Source: Halothermothrix orenii H 168
GTDB lineage: Bacteria > Bacillota > Halanaerobiia > Halanaerobiales > Halothermotrichaceae
DNA length: 64,000 nt
Assembly (NCBI RefSeq): GCF_000020485.1
Contig: NC_011899.1
Span: 807,937 to 871,936, forward strand
Direction of reading: 5' to 3'
Positions 1 through 10,041 of this stretch are shown piece after piece; the first letter of the stretch is position 1, and the number at the start of each line of letters is the position of its first letter. The notes beneath the pieces are model-generated. The model did not search any database. It was given only the letters and a program-made list of their open reading frames with translations, and was not told the origin of the DNA. The translations under genes and the position numbers were made by a program.

Positions 1-674
1 TTCCAGATTTCATGGACAGGAGTAGGTTGTTTTCCAGCAAGCTGACCACCACGTAAAGGTTCCATGATTACAATAGCAAGGCCTTTTTTAGAAGCATATT
101 TTAAACCTTTTTTACCGGCCTGAAAGTCTGTATCCAGATAGTTGTATTGAATCTGGCAGAAGGTCCAGTCATAAGCATCTACTATTTCTTTAAATAAATT
201 GTAATCATCATGAAAAGAAAAACCAATATATTTAATTTTACCCAGGGATATGACTTTTTCAATCCATTTAAAAACATTTAGTTTTTTGTAATTTTCCCAG
301 TGTTTTCTGTTAAGGGCATGAAGAAGATAAAAATCTATATAATCAACCTGTAGTTTTTTTAGTTGCTTATCCAGATAAAAATCCATATCTTCTTCCTTTT
401 TAATTAACCATGACGGTAATTTTGTTGCTAGTTTAACTTTATCACGGTAGCCATTTTTGAGGGCCTTTCCAACTACAATTTCACTATTACCTTTATGGTA
501 GGGCCAGGCAGTATCAATATAATTAACACCATTGTCTATCGCGTATCTAATCATTTCGATTGCCTTATTTTCATCAATTTTGCTGCTGTCATTATTAACA
601 GTTGGTAATCTCATTGCCCCAAAACCGAGAGCAGATGCCTTCCAGTTAAGTTTGCCAAATTGCCTATATTTCAT
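1..674 (-). CDS. aldo/keto reductase (3' part cut off by window edge)
   Basis: The minus-strand reading starts at the ATG at 674 ([14 protein letters not shown]) and runs off the left edge, so only the first ~224 residues are visible. A GGAGG-type ribosome site lies 7-12 bases upstream. Family motifs are present: [19 protein letters not shown] near residues 47-65 with the catalytic Asp and Tyr, the active-site Lys in KLATKLPSW, and LLHALN for the substrate-pocket His. Such proteins are cytosolic NAD(P)H-dependent carbonyl reductases. Clostridial members of this subgroup often carry a C-terminal Fe-S domain, which cannot be checked here. It is transcribed away from the rest of the window. The substrate is unknown. 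Confidence 0.9.
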   Translation of the reverse strand, partial: MKYRQFGKLNWKASALGFGAMRLPTVNNDSSKIDENKAIEMIRYAIDNGVNYIDTAWPYHKGNSEIVVGKALKNGYRDKVKLATKLPSWLIKKEEDMDFYLDKQLKKLQVDYIDFYLLHALNRKHWENYKKLNVFKWIEKVISLGKIKYIGFSFHDDYNLFKEIVDAYDWTFCQIQYNYLDTDFQAGKKGLKYASKKGLAIVIMEPLRGGQLAGKQPTPVHEIW

Positions 675-717
675 TAATTATCCTCCCCCCTGATTGTGAT
701 ATACCAATGTTAGCTAT

Positions 718-746
718 ATAATAACATAAATTTATGATTGAAACAA
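718..746 (-). promoter_or_regulatory. candidate promoter of the aldo/keto reductase gene
   Basis: Read on the minus strand, TTGTTT (741-746) and TATTAT (718-723) are separated by 17 bases and lie about 45 bases upstream of the start codon at 674. The -10 is good and the -35 is weak. Confidence 0.4.
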
Positions 747-761
747 ATTGTTTGAAATATT

Positions 762-790
762 TTTACAATACTATAGACTGTATTTAATTA
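762..790 (+). promoter_or_regulatory. candidate promoter of the DUF1540 gene
   Basis: TTTACA (762-767) and TAATTA (785-790) are separated by 17 bases in an AT-rich stretch, about 85 bases before the coding region. The -10 matches the consensus only partly. Confidence 0.35.
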
Positions 791-876
791 TATTATGATA
801 AATTTAAGATTTTTAAAATAGGAGAATAACCAGGTTGAATCGGTTATAAAATAAAAATAAATCTAAGTAGAAAGGG

Positions 877-1143
877 TTGATTTCTATACCACAGAAGACA
901 CATGTTCACTGTACAGTTGAAAATTGTAAATGGTTTGCAGAGCCCAATTTATGTGTTGCCGAGAAAATACTGGTTGTCAGTGATGATTTTGCCCGGGAGT
1001 TACCCAATGAAATGGATGTAGAACAGACAAACCAGATTGTTAGTCAAAAAGGCCTGTCTCCAATAACAGAATGCTACCAGAGTTGTTGTAAGACTTTTGT
1101 TCCCAGGGATTTATATGATAAAGGCCTTGGTGGTAGTAGCTAA
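877..1143 (+). CDS. DUF1540 domain-containing cysteine-rich protein
   Basis: An 88-residue protein with two Cys clusters: C12, C17 and C26 in an HCTVENCKW...NLC context, and C66, C70 and C71 in TECYQSCCKTF. This spacing is the DUF1540 signature, a small putative metal-binding family of Firmicutes with unknown function. The boundary used here is a TTG at 877, but the AAAGGG ribosome site (871-876) abuts it with no spacer. An in-frame stop at 868-870 excludes any earlier start. The ribosome site would fit an ATA at 886 better, so the start is uncertain. The gene stands alone and ends in a strong terminator. Confidence 0.85.
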   Translation: MISIPQKTHVHCTVENCKWFAEPNLCVAEKILVVSDDFARELPNEMDVEQTNQIVSQKGLSPITECYQSCCKTFVPRDLYDKGLGGSS

Positions 1144-1151
1144 ATCACACT

Positions 1152-1179
1152 AAACCGCAGTAATATTACTGCGGTTTTT
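1152..1179 (+). terminator. intrinsic terminator after the DUF1540 gene
   Basis: A 12-bp perfect stem (AAACCGCAGTAA with TTACTGCGGTTT, loop TA) is followed by a short T run. It ends the DUF1540 transcript before dprA. Confidence 0.85.
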
Positions 1180-1329
1180 CAGTTAAAATTAATTTCATAA
1201 AAATATTTATATAGTTTTTGATTAAATAAACTACCATTAATGAAAATGTACCAAAAAATGGAGGAAGTTGCAGGTATTTTTAAACATGTTAATGAATATT
1301 ATATAAAACAATCTAAGGATGGGGATAAA

Positions 1330-2469
1330 ATGCCAGAAAGAGTATATTTATTAGCCCTTACAATGATAAATGGACTGGGTATTCTTAGAATACAGAATTT
1401 ATTGAATTACTTTGGAAGTGCTTCTTCAATATGGCAGGCCAGTGAAAAAGAATTGAAACAGGTTAATGGAATTAACAAACTTGCTGAAAAGATTGTTAAG
1501 CAGAGAAAAAAAATTAATATTGAAAATATACTTGAGAATCTTGCTAAAAATAATATTAAATATGTGACCATATTTGATAACAATTATCCAGATAAATTAA
1601 GAGATATTAGTAAACCACCCCCTGTTATTTATTATAAAGGGAAATATGATAATAATGAAAGAATCATTGCCATTGTAGGTTCGAGGAGGGCTACCCGATA
1701 TGGATGTAATATTGCCAGAAACCTGGCCTATAGTCTGGCCGGTAGGGGGTTTGCCATTATCAGTGGATTTGCCAGGGGAATTGATACCTGTGCCCATAAG
1801 GGTGCTTTAAAGGTCGGGGGCAGGACCATTGCTGTCCTGGGAACAGGTTTAAATAGGATATACCCACCCGAAAACAAAAAACTGACTGGTCTGGTGACTG
1901 ATTCTGGTTATCTTTTAAGTGAACTTACCCCTGAGACCGGACCCCTTGCCAGTAATTTTCCCAGGAGAAATAGAATTATAAGCGGGCTGGCAGAAGGGGT
2001 AATAGTGGTTGAAGCCTCCAATAGAAGTGGTTCCCTGATAACTGCCAATTACGCCCGGAAGCAGGGAAAATTTATATTTTCTGTACCTGGTAATATTAAC
2101 CGTCCCCAGAGTCAGGGGACCAACAATCTAATTAAGAAAGGTGCCCGGGTACTAACATCTGTTGACGATGTTTTAAACACACTGCCAACGGCAGAAAAAC
2201 CATTAATAAAATCATATAATCGAAAAAATACAGGAGATAAAAGTACGGTAACTGAAGATTATAGCAGTTTATCTCCGGAGGAGAAAAAAGTTGTTTCAAT
2301 TTTACAAGGAGAAGACTTACACATAAATCAGATTATTACATTGACAGGTTTTGACGCATCTCAGGTTAACAAAATTCTCTTAAATCTTGAATTAAAAGGA
2401 CTTATATCCCCTAAACAGGGAAAAAAATATACATTTTTGGGTTTACAAAATCTTTTAAAACCAATATAA
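1330..2469 (+). CDS. dprA: DNA processing protein DprA/Smf
   Basis: DprA binds single-stranded DNA and loads RecA during natural transformation; it is also conserved in species not known to be competent. The protein (about 379 residues) has an N-terminal helix-hairpin-helix-like region (MINGLGILRIQNLLNYFG). A Rossmann-like DprA core follows, with IVGSRRATRYG, SGFARGIDTCAHKGAL and the GS-rich EASNRSGSLITANYA. A C-terminal winged-helix segment (INQIITLTGFDASQVN) completes it. The frame is open from an ATG at 1240, but no ribosome site precedes that one. The ATG at 1330 follows GGATGGGG and begins MPERVYLLAL, the usual family N-terminus, so it is preferred. The gene heads the dprA-smg-topA-trmFO order. 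Confidence 0.92.
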   Translation: MPERVYLLALTMINGLGILRIQNLLNYFGSASSIWQASEKELKQVNGINKLAEKIVKQRKKINIENILENLAKNNIKYVTIFDNNYPDKLRDISKPPPVIYYKGKYDNNERIIAIVGSRRATRYGCNIARNLAYSLAGRGFAIISGFARGIDTCAHKGALKVGGRTIAVLGTGLNRIYPPENKKLTGLVTDSGYLLSELTPETGPLASNFPRRNRIISGLAEGVIVVEASNRSGSLITANYARKQGKFIFSVPGNINRPQSQGTNNLIKKGARVLTSVDDVLNTLPTAEKPLIKSYNRKNTGDKSTVTEDYSSLSPEEKKVVSILQGEDLHINQIITLTGFDASQVNKILLNLELKGLISPKQGKKYTFLGLQNLLKPI

Positions 2470-2548
2470 TTATATATTAGTTATGAAATTGTAGGTGTCA
2501 ACCCTGGAAAGAGAAGGGAGGCAGACAGGTTATTCCTGTTAATCAAAT

Positions 2549-3043
2549 ATGAAACAGGCAGTTATTGAAATTATAAGTTTTTTGGTACAAAAACTTCTCC
2601 ATGATGATGATATGAAATTAAATGAAGAACATCTGGTAAATGAGTTAATTAATATGGGCTATAGCATAGAGGAAATAGACAGGGCTTTCGAATTAATATA
2701 TTCAACAACGGACATAATAGACGCTGATAAGATTGAGAAGACAGTTGTTGAAAGCTCTCCAACATATAATAGACTGTTAACCTGGCCGGAAAGGGTATAT
2801 CTTCCGGTTAAACTACAGGGTATTATCAGGCGTCTTTTACTGCTCAATATATTGCCTCCCGAACAATATGAGGAGTTGATAATAAAGACTATCCAGGGTA
2901 GTTATAATGGTTTTAATGAAATAAAGGACTTATGGGATATCTTAAAAGAGTTTGTTGAAGATGCAAGCAAGTTGGAGGCAATAACAGCTGAAATACCTGA
3001 ATTTCAGATATATTATAATGATCGACACAAGTATATAAATTAA
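2549..3043 (+). CDS. smg: Smg-family protein (DUF494)
   Basis: A 164-residue protein with the DUF494/Smg N-terminus (VIEIISFLVQKLL, then LVNELINMGYSIEEIDRAF). The molecular function is not known. In proteobacteria smg sits beside dprA (smf) and a topA-like gene, and the same grouping appears here. An in-frame TAA at 2540-2542 fixes the ATG at 2549 as the first possible start. The only good ribosome site (GGGAGG, 2516-2521) is 27 bases upstream, with a small inverted repeat in between that could bring it closer. Confidence 0.85.
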   Translation: MKQAVIEIISFLVQKLLHDDDMKLNEEHLVNELINMGYSIEEIDRAFELIYSTTDIIDADKIEKTVVESSPTYNRLLTWPERVYLPVKLQGIIRRLLLLNILPPEQYEELIIKTIQGSYNGFNEIKDLWDILKEFVEDASKLEAITAEIPEFQIYYNDRHKYIN

Positions 3044-3087
3044 AACGGTTATAACATAAAACCGGGTGTCTAATAGGAGGTGCGCCC

Positions 3088-5163
3088 ATGGGGAATAAAA
3101 GTAATAATACACTGGTAATTGTTGAATCTCCTGCTAAAGCTAAAACAATATCAAAGTTTCTGGGAAAAGGATATAAAGTGGAAGCAACAATGGGCCATGT
3201 TATTGATCTACCCAAGAGCAAACTGGGAATAAATATAGATAAAGGTTTTGAACCCAGGTATATAACAATCAGGGGTAAAGGAAAAGTATTAAAAAAATTA
3301 AGAAAGGAAGTAAAAAAGAGTAAAGATGTTCTCCTGGCAACTGACCCTGATAGAGAAGGGGAAGCCATATCATGGCATCTGACCCGGGCTTTGAAAATAG
3401 ATGAAGATAAACCAAGGATTGAATTTAATGAAATAACTAAAAGTGCTATTAAAAATGCCCTTAAAAACCGCAGGCCTATAGATAAGAATCTGGTTAATTC
3501 CCAGCAGGCCAGACGCCTGCTTGACCGTCTTGTCGGTTACAAACTCAGTCCACTATTATGGAAAAAGGTGAGACGGGGTTTAAGTGCCGGGCGTGTTCAG
3601 ACAGTTGCTGTCAAATTGTTATGTAATCGGGAAAAAGAGATAGAGTCTTTCGAACCTGAAGAATACTGGACTATTTCTGCTTCATTTAATAAAAAAGATA
3701 AAGATTTTATAGCTGATCTGTACCGAATTTCAGGTAAAAAATTCAAAATTAATAATGAGAAAGAAGCAAAACAAATTTTAGAAGATTTAAATAAAAGTAA
3801 ATTTGTTGTAAGTGACATAAAAGAAAAAACAAGGAAACGTAACCCCAATCCACCCTTTACAACAAGTACCCTTCAACAGAGGGCTTCTTCGATTCTGGGC
3901 TTTTCTGCTAAAAAAACAATGTATCTGGCCCAGCAGTTATATGAAGGAATAGATATGGGTAGCGAAGGGACCACTGGTCTTATAAGTTATATACGTACTG
4001 ACAGTACAAGAATCTCCAGAGAAGCCCAGAAACAGGCTTTAGACTACATTAAAGAAGCTTTTGGGGACAAATATATTCCCGATAAAGTGAAGGTATATAA
4101 GGCAAAAGAAGGTTCCCAGGATGCTCATGAGGCTATTCGTCCTACTTCAGTTGACCGTACTCCAGGTAAGGTAAAAAAATATTTAAACAAAGACCAGTAC
4201 AGGTTATATAAGTTGATCTGGGAAAGGTTTGTTGCCAGTCAAATGAGTCCAGCTCAGTATAAACAGGTGAAAGTATTGATAAAAGCAGGAGATAAATATA
4301 TTTTCAGGGCAAAGGGATCCAGAATTATATTCCCGGGGTTTTTACGGGTTAACACAAGCAGTCAGAAAAAAGACATCATATTACCACCTGTTAAAAAGTC
4401 TGAAAGACTTGATGTTAAGGAAATCAAGCCAGAACAGCACTTTACCCAGCCACCACCACGTTATACGGAAGCTACCCTGGTTAAAACATTAGAAGAAGAG
4501 GGAATAGGCCGCCCCAGTACTTATGCTCCGATTATTTCAACAATAATCTCCCGGGGCTATGTGGAGCGTCAGGGTAAGCAGTTAAAACCGACTGAACTGG
4601 GTTTTATAGTTACAGATCTGTTATCAAAATATTTTCCTGATGTAACTGACATAGAATTTACCGCACATATGGAAGAAAGGCTTGATAAGATAGAAGATGG
4701 CAAAGATGAATGGCGTAATGTGCTTGAAGATTTTTATTCCAATTTTTCCAGGAGACTTAAAGAGGCCAGTGAGGAAATGGAAGAAGTTAAACTTGAAGAT
4801 GAGGTAACTGATGAAGTATGTGAAAAGTGTGGCAGGAATATGGTAATAAAATATGGTCGTTATGGCAAATTTCTGGCCTGTTCTGGTTATCCTGAATGTA
4901 AAAATACCAAGCCTTATGTTATTAAAACTGGAGTTAAATGTCCTCAGTGTAAAGAGGGAGAGCTTGTTCAAAGAAAAAGCCGTAAAGGGCGTACTTTTTA
5001 CGGATGTAGTTCTTACCCTGATTGCAAATTTGTTGTCTGGAATAAACCAGTTAAAGAAAAATGCCCTGAATGTGGTGGCCTTATGGTAGAGAAGAACTCA
5101 AAAAAGCAAGGCCGGTATTATCTCTGTATTAACAAAGAGTGTGGTTATAAGAAAGAAGTATAA
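3088..5163 (+). CDS. topA: DNA topoisomerase I
   Basis: A type IA topoisomerase that relaxes negative supercoils. The 691-residue protein has an N-terminal TOPRIM domain: E13 in IVESPAKAKT and the acidic triad in ATDPDREGEA near residues 85-94. The catalytic Tyr is Y301 in GLISYIRTDSTR. A central region includes EEEGIGRPSTYAP. Three C-terminal zinc-finger repeats follow, each opening CxxC (CEKCG, CPQCK, CPECG) and closing with a CSGYPEC-like pair. The length is typical for Firmicutes TopA. AGGAGG lies just before the ATG. It is followed after 15 bases by trmFO. Confidence 0.98.
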   Translation: MGNKSNNTLVIVESPAKAKTISKFLGKGYKVEATMGHVIDLPKSKLGINIDKGFEPRYITIRGKGKVLKKLRKEVKKSKDVLLATDPDREGEAISWHLTRALKIDEDKPRIEFNEITKSAIKNALKNRRPIDKNLVNSQQARRLLDRLVGYKLSPLLWKKVRRGLSAGRVQTVAVKLLCNREKEIESFEPEEYWTISASFNKKDKDFIADLYRISGKKFKINNEKEAKQILEDLNKSKFVVSDIKEKTRKRNPNPPFTTSTLQQRASSILGFSAKKTMYLAQQLYEGIDMGSEGTTGLISYIRTDSTRISREAQKQALDYIKEAFGDKYIPDKVKVYKAKEGSQDAHEAIRPTSVDRTPGKVKKYLNKDQYRLYKLIWERFVASQMSPAQYKQVKVLIKAGDKYIFRAKGSRIIFPGFLRVNTSSQKKDIILPPVKKSERLDVKEIKPEQHFTQPPPRYTEATLVKTLEEEGIGRPSTYAPIISTIISRGYVERQGKQLKPTELGFIVTDLLSKYFPDVTDIEFTAHMEERLDKIEDGKDEWRNVLEDFYSNFSRRLKEASEEMEEVKLEDEVTDEVCEKCGRNMVIKYGRYGKFLACSGYPECKNTKPYVIKTGVKCPQCKEGELVQRKSRKGRTFYGCSSYPDCKFVVWNKPVKEKCPECGGLMVEKNSKKQGRYYLCINKECGYKKEV

Positions 5164-5178
5164 AGAGGTGGAATATAT

Positions 5179-6492
5179 ATGGATAGATTGATAGTAATTG
5201 GAGCAGGACTCGCAGGCTGTGAGGCAACCTGGCAGGCGATTAACAGAGGGGTTGAGGTCGATCTTTACGAAATGAGACCTGAACAAAAAACCCCGGCCCA
5301 CAATACCGGTTTTTTTGCTGAACTTGTCTGTAGTAATTCTCTGGGGGCAAACCACCTTCACAATGCCGGGGGTATTTTAAAAGAGGAAATGAGACATCTC
5401 AATTCCCTAATAATTAAAACTGCCGATAAACACAGGGTACCTGCTGGAAGGGCCCTTGCTGTTGATCGTAATGAGTTTGCCAGGGAAATAACTAAAAAGC
5501 TAAAAGAACATCCCGGGGTACATTATCATAACGAAGAGGTAACTGATATTCCTGAAGATAGAGTTGTAATTATTGCCACCGGGCCTTTGACCTCAGATAA
5601 ACTTACTAAAGAAATAAAAAAATTAACCGGTGAGGAATATCTTTATTTTTTTGATGCAGCTGCACCTATTATAACAGCTGATAGTATTGATTATAATAAG
5701 GTTTTCAGGGCATCCCGTTATGAAGATGGAAAGGGAGATTATCTAAACTGTCCTATGTCCAGAGAGGAATATGAAGAATTCTGGAATGCCCTTGTTTCAG
5801 CCGAAAGACACCAGCCCCATAACTTTGAAAAAGATATGTATTTTGAGGGATGTCTACCCATAGAGGTTCTGGCAGAAAGGGGTAAAAAGACTTTGCTTTT
5901 TGGCCCCCTGAAACCAGTTGGATTAGTTGATCCCAATACCCAGGAAAAACCTTATGCGGTAGTTCAATTAAGACAGGATAATGCAGAGGGTACCCTTTAT
6001 AACCTGGTCGGTTTTCAGACCAGATTAAAATGGGGAGAACAGAAAAGAATAATAAATATGATACCCGGACTTGAAAATGCAGAAATAGTCAGGTATGGTG
6101 TAATGCATCGTAATACTTACCTGAATTCACCTAAATTACTGAATTCTTGCTACCAGTTAAGGCATAAGGAGAACATCTTTTTTGCTGGTCAAATAACCGG
6201 GGTTGAAGGTTATGTTGAGTCTGCCTCATCTGGACTTATAGCCGGCTTAAATGCCGCCAGACTGTTACAGGGTAAAGAGTTATTAAGATTTCCCAGAACC
6301 ACAGCTCATGGGGCTTTAAGTAGTTATATATCAAATCCGGCCAAAGATAAGCTGCAACCCATGAATATTAACTTTGGTTTATTTCCTCCCCTTGATATAA
6401 AAATACGGAACAAAAGAGAGCGCAAGGAAAAAAAAGGAACTAGAGCCCTTGAAGATCTTAAAGGTTTTATGTTAACATATGGTTTACATTAA
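5179..6492 (+). CDS. trmFO: methylenetetrahydrofolate-tRNA-(uracil-5-)-methyltransferase TrmFO
   Basis: A folate- and FAD-dependent enzyme that makes 5-methyluridine at position 54 of tRNA. The 437-residue protein starts with the FAD-binding motif [11 protein letters not shown] and has [13 protein letters not shown]. The conserved C51 lies in LVCSNSLGA, a second catalytic Cys is likely in NCPMSREEY, and the C-terminus has [15 protein letters not shown]. It follows topA by 15 bases and probably shares its transcript, as in Bacillus (topA-gid). The next Bacillus gene, xerC/codV, is absent. Confidence 0.97.
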   Translation: MDRLIVIGAGLAGCEATWQAINRGVEVDLYEMRPEQKTPAHNTGFFAELVCSNSLGANHLHNAGGILKEEMRHLNSLIIKTADKHRVPAGRALAVDRNEFAREITKKLKEHPGVHYHNEEVTDIPEDRVVIIATGPLTSDKLTKEIKKLTGEEYLYFFDAAAPIITADSIDYNKVFRASRYEDGKGDYLNCPMSREEYEEFWNALVSAERHQPHNFEKDMYFEGCLPIEVLAERGKKTLLFGPLKPVGLVDPNTQEKPYAVVQLRQDNAEGTLYNLVGFQTRLKWGEQKRIINMIPGLENAEIVRYGVMHRNTYLNSPKLLNSCYQLRHKENIFFAGQITGVEGYVESASSGLIAGLNAARLLQGKELLRFPRTTAHGALSSYISNPAKDKLQPMNINFGLFPPLDIKIRNKRERKEKKGTRALEDLKGFMLTYGLH

Positions 6493-6540
6493 GTTAACAT
6501 TATTTTAACAAGATTGTTTTAATATTTTGCTGGAGGGTTC

Positions 6541-6569
6541 TTGACACATAGGGGGGGTTATGTTAATAT
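6541..6569 (+). promoter_or_regulatory. strong A-type promoter of hslVU (codY)
   Basis: TTGACA (6541-6546), a 17-base spacer containing seven consecutive G, and TAATAT (6564-6569) form a near-consensus promoter 60 bases before hslV. It starts the hslV-hslU unit in the space where xerC sits in related genomes. Confidence 0.85.
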
Positions 6570-6629
6570 ATAAATTAGTGAATCAAAAAACAATTTTGAA
6601 TCATTTGACAATTAAGCGGGAGAGGGTGG

Positions 6630-7175
6630 ATGAGGTTGGTTAGTGATATTCACGCAACCACTGTTGTTGCGGTGAAATATAAGGGGAAGACAGCCATGGC
6701 TGGTGATGGCCAGGTAACCATGGGTAATACCATTATGAAAGGTGGAGCCAGAAAGGTTAGAAGGTTATATAAAGGAAATATTCTGGCTGGTTTTGCCGGA
6801 ACATCTGCTGATGCTTTCACCCTTTTTGAAAAATTCGAGGTAAAATTAGAAGAGTATCATGGTAATCTGGAGAGGGCTGCGGTTGAATTAGCTAAAGAAT
6901 GGAGAACTGATAAAGTTTTGAGGAAACTTGAGGCTTTATTACTGGTTGCTAATGAAGAGAAAATTTTACTGATTTCAGGTAATGGTGATGTTATAGAGCC
7001 TGATGATGATGTAACTGCTATAGGCTCGGGTGGCCCCTATGCTCTTGCTGCTGCCCGGGCTTTAGTAAAACATAATTCAGGTCTTGAAGCCCAGGATATA
7101 GCCAGAGAGGCCTTGAAAATAGCCTCAGAAATTTGTATTTATACAAATGGTAATATTGTTGTTGAAGAATTGTGA
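6630..7175 (+). CDS. hslV: ATP-dependent protease subunit HslV (ClpQ)
   Basis: The peptidase subunit of the HslUV (ClpYQ) protease, forming double hexameric rings in the cytosol. The 181-residue protein has a short propeptide (MRLVSDIHA) before the mature N-terminal Thr of [10 protein letters not shown], the catalytic nucleophile. [11 protein letters not shown] and the [14 protein letters not shown] segment follow, both family signatures. A GGGAGAGGG ribosome site precedes the ATG. It is 17 bases from hslU, and a strong promoter lies just upstream. Confidence 0.97.
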   Translation: MRLVSDIHATTVVAVKYKGKTAMAGDGQVTMGNTIMKGGARKVRRLYKGNILAGFAGTSADAFTLFEKFEVKLEEYHGNLERAAVELAKEWRTDKVLRKLEALLLVANEEKILLISGNGDVIEPDDDVTAIGSGGPYALAAARALVKHNSGLEAQDIAREALKIASEICIYTNGNIVVEEL

Positions 7176-7192
7176 TGGTGAGGGGGTGAAGT

Positions 7193-8581
7193 ATGAAAGA
7201 AGAGCTGACACCGAGACAAATTGTAAAAAAATTAGATAAATATATTGTAGGCCAGGAAGAAGCAAAAAAGGCAGTAGCTATTGCTTTAAGAAACCGTTAC
7301 CGCAGAAAAAAGATAATATCTGATCTGCAGGAAGAAGTTATTCCTAAAAATATACTCATGATTGGCCCTACGGGTGTTGGTAAGACAGAAATAGCCAGAC
7401 GTCTAGCCAGGATTGCCAGTGCCCCGTTTATAAAGGTAGAGGTAACTAAATTTACTGAAGTTGGTTATGTTGGCCGTGATGTTGAGTCCATGGTCAGGGA
7501 CCTGGTCGAAACAGCTATAAGAATGGTAAAAAGTGAAAAAATGAAGGATGTTGAACATAAGGCCCGTGACCTGGCTATAGATAGAATAGTAGATATTATC
7601 TTACCACTTCCGGGCAAGAAGAGAAGAAATCCATTTGAAGTATTGTTTTCCGACCGGGAAGAGAACCTGGATGATGTAGATAGTGATAATTACACCAGTT
7701 TAAAAGAAAGAAGAAAGCGCTTGCGTAAAAGGATTGTTAATGGTCAACTTGATGATCAGGTTATTGAAATAACAGTTGAATCACAGAATCCCCAGATGTT
7801 TGAAGTTTTTTCTGGAGCCGGGGTTGAAGAAATGGGTATAAATTTTCAGGATATGTTCGGTAATATTTTCCCGGCCCAAAAGAAAAAAAGAAAGGTTTCT
7901 GTTAAAGAAGCTAAGGAAATATTAAAACAGGAAGAAGCCCAGAAACTCATAGACATGGATGAGGTTAGTTTAGAGGCCATAAAGAAGGTTGAAAATGATG
8001 GTATCATTTTTCTGGATGAAATAGATAAGATTGCCGGACGGGAAAGTGGCAAGGGCCCTGAGGTCTCCAGGGAGGGTGTACAGCGTGATATCTTACCTAT
8101 TGTTGAAGGTTCTACAGTTATGACCAAATATGGGGCTGTGAAAACAGATCATATCCTTTTTATTGCTGCTGGAGCATTTCATGTTTCCAAACCCTCTGAC
8201 CTTATTCCTGAACTGCAGGGACGTTTTCCGATCCGGGTAGAATTAAAAAGCCTTTCCCGCGAGCATTTTAAACAAATTTTACTCCAGCCTAAAAATGCTT
8301 TAACTAAACAGTATGAAGCTCTTATAGAAACAGAAGGAATTAAAATTAAATTTACTGATGAGGCCATTGAGGAAATAGCCGATTTTGCTTACAGGGTTAA
8401 TGAGCAGACCGAAAATATAGGGGCCCGGAGGCTCCATACTATTATGGAAAAACTTCTTGAAGATGTTTCCTTTAATGCTCCTGACATGGATGTTGAAGAG
8501 GTTACAATTGATGTTGACTATGTTAGAAATCAACTGGCTGATGTTGTACAGGATAAAGACTTAAGCAAGTATATTTTATAG
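7193..8581 (+). CDS. hslU: ATP-dependent protease ATPase subunit HslU (ClpY)
   Basis: The AAA+ unfoldase partner of HslV. The 462-residue protein has Walker A GPTGVGKT at 58-65, the pore motif GYVGRD, the intermediate (I) domain roughly at 110-240, Walker [12 protein letters not shown] near 269, and sensor regions ending with [19 protein letters not shown]. The C-terminus (LSKYIL) has the hydrophobic tail that inserts into HslV. It is co-transcribed with hslV and precedes codY by 124 bases. Confidence 0.97.
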   Translation: MKEELTPRQIVKKLDKYIVGQEEAKKAVAIALRNRYRRKKIISDLQEEVIPKNILMIGPTGVGKTEIARRLARIASAPFIKVEVTKFTEVGYVGRDVESMVRDLVETAIRMVKSEKMKDVEHKARDLAIDRIVDIILPLPGKKRRNPFEVLFSDREENLDDVDSDNYTSLKERRKRLRKRIVNGQLDDQVIEITVESQNPQMFEVFSGAGVEEMGINFQDMFGNIFPAQKKKRKVSVKEAKEILKQEEAQKLIDMDEVSLEAIKKVENDGIIFLDEIDKIAGRESGKGPEVSREGVQRDILPIVEGSTVMTKYGAVKTDHILFIAAGAFHVSKPSDLIPELQGRFPIRVELKSLSREHFKQILLQPKNALTKQYEALIETEGIKIKFTDEAIEEIADFAYRVNEQTENIGARRLHTIMEKLLEDVSFNAPDMDVEEVTIDVDYVRNQLADVVQDKDLSKYIL

Positions 8582-8705
8582 CTTCCTGAGACTATTTATT
8601 TTTAAAATCCATGTTATGGGGTATCTAATATTAGTCTACCAACAAGAAAAGTTTATAAGGTAATAGTTGTTGGTTACTAAATAATAAGAATGGAGGTAGA
8701 TAAAA

Positions 8706-9488
8706 ATGGATCAATTGTTAGAAAAAAGCAGAAAAATAAATCGCTTGTTGCAAAGAACTGGAGGAAAACCAGTAGATTTTAAAGAAATGGCCCAGGTATT
8801 AAAGGAAGCTATAAAATGTAATATTTATATTGCGAGTAAGAAGGGGAAAATTTTAGGATATAGTCTCCTCAGTGACTTTGAATGTGATATTATGGAAGAA
8901 GAGGTTATTGAAAAGGGACATTTTCCTGAAGATTACAATGAAGGATTAATGCGTGTCCAGGAAACGAGGGCCAATATTAAACAAAAACAGGGTAATTGTG
9001 TATTTACAGATGGAGAAGAGTGCCTGTTTCAAAATAAATTAACTACAATAGTTCCTGTTATTGGTGGCGGTGACAGGTTAGGTACTCTGGTTCTGGCCCG
9101 TTATGATGAAGAGTTTACAGATCATGACCTGGTTCTTGCCGAATATGGTTCATCAGTTGTTGGTATGGAAATACTCAGGTCCAGAAGTGAAAAAATAGAA
9201 AAAGAGGCCAGGAAAAAGGCGGCTGTCCAGATAGCTATTGATACTTTATCTTACTCTGAACTTGAAGCAATAGAGCATATATTTGAAGAGCTGGATGGTA
9301 AAGAGGGGCTTCTGGTAGCCAGTAAAATTGCCGACAGGGTAGGTATTACCCGCTCTGTTATTGTTAATGCCCTTAGAAAATTTGAAAGTGCTGGTGTAAT
9401 TGAATCACGTTCTCTGGGAATGAAGGGAACATATATAAAAATCCTTAATGACTATCTACTGGATGAACTGGAAAAATTAAGGGCCTAA
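8706..9488 (+). CDS. codY: GTP-sensing global transcriptional repressor CodY
   Basis: CodY senses GTP and branched-chain amino acids and represses nutrient-stress genes in Firmicutes. The 260-residue protein matches the family length. It has an N-terminal GAF domain ([12 protein letters not shown] through the [12 protein letters not shown] region) and a C-terminal winged helix-turn-helix ([23 protein letters not shown]). It lies directly after hslVU as in Bacillus, and a terminator separates it from the chemotaxis operon. I could not recognise a clear CodY box in its own upstream region. Confidence 0.97.
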   Translation: MDQLLEKSRKINRLLQRTGGKPVDFKEMAQVLKEAIKCNIYIASKKGKILGYSLLSDFECDIMEEEVIEKGHFPEDYNEGLMRVQETRANIKQKQGNCVFTDGEECLFQNKLTTIVPVIGGGDRLGTLVLARYDEEFTDHDLVLAEYGSSVVGMEILRSRSEKIEKEARKKAAVQIAIDTLSYSELEAIEHIFEELDGKEGLLVASKIADRVGITRSVIVNALRKFESAGVIESRSLGMKGTYIKILNDYLLDELEKLRA

Positions 9489-9500
9489 ACCCTTATTTAG

Positions 9501-9537
9501 AAAGTCCTCAAAGGATTCTATCCTTGGGGACTTTTTT
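9501..9537 (+). terminator. intrinsic terminator after codY
   Basis: The stem AAAGTCCTCAAAGGA with TCCTTGGGGACTTT (one mismatch and one bulge) is followed by seven T. It separates codY from the che operon. Confidence 0.85.
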
Positions 9538-9653
9538 TATTTATCTATCTTAATACTGATAATTTGTTATTAATATGCAGGAACTTCCTCAATATTGTCG
9601 AATATATATTTAAACAATACTGAATTACACTCTTTTGAGCCAGGGGAGGGTAA

Positions 9654-10022
9654 ATGATGTCTAAAAGAGTTTTAATAGTAGACGATGCCGCCTTTATGAG
9701 AATGATGATTAAAAATATACTCACCGAGGGTGGTTATGAAATTGTCGGAGAAGCTGAAAATGGTATTGATGCTGCAAAACTTTATAAAGAGCTGAAACCG
9801 GACCTTGTAATGATGGATATTACCATGCCTGAAATGGATGGAATTGATGCTGTAAAAAAAATAATTGAAATTGATAAAGATGCTAAAATAGTAATGTGTA
9901 GTGCAATGGGCCAACAGGCCATGGTTTTAGATGCTATTCAGGCCGGAGCCAAAGACTTTGTAGTTAAGCCTTTTAAACCCGACAGGGTTCTTGAAGCTGT
10001 AAGCAGGGTTTTAAAATCATAA
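9654..10022 (+). CDS. cheY: chemotaxis response regulator CheY
   Basis: A stand-alone receiver domain of 122 residues. Counting from the first of two Met codons, the acidic pocket is D10/D11 (VDDAAFMR), the phospho-acceptor is D55 (MMDITMPEMDG), the switch Ser is S83 (CSAMG) and the conserved Lys is K105 (VVKPF). The second ATG (9657) could equally be the start. Phosphorylated by CheA, it signals to the flagellar switch. It is the first gene of a six-gene chemotaxis operon. Confidence 0.93.
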   Translation: MMSKRVLIVDDAAFMRMMIKNILTEGGYEIVGEAENGIDAAKLYKELKPDLVMMDITMPEMDGIDAVKKIIEIDKDAKIVMCSAMGQQAMVLDAIQAGAKDFVVKPFKPDRVLEAVSRVLKS

Positions 10023-10041
10023 AGGAGGGGTTGTTAGAGTT

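Noticed and set aside
2913-3368. 151-codon minus-strand frame over the smg-topA junction
   Set aside because: It overlaps two recognised genes, has no ribosome site or motif and crosses a real start region.
9541-9653. SigD-type promoter for the che operon
   Set aside because: No TAAA-N15-GCCGATAT-like match was found. TTGTCG with TACTGA at 17 bases is too weak to call.
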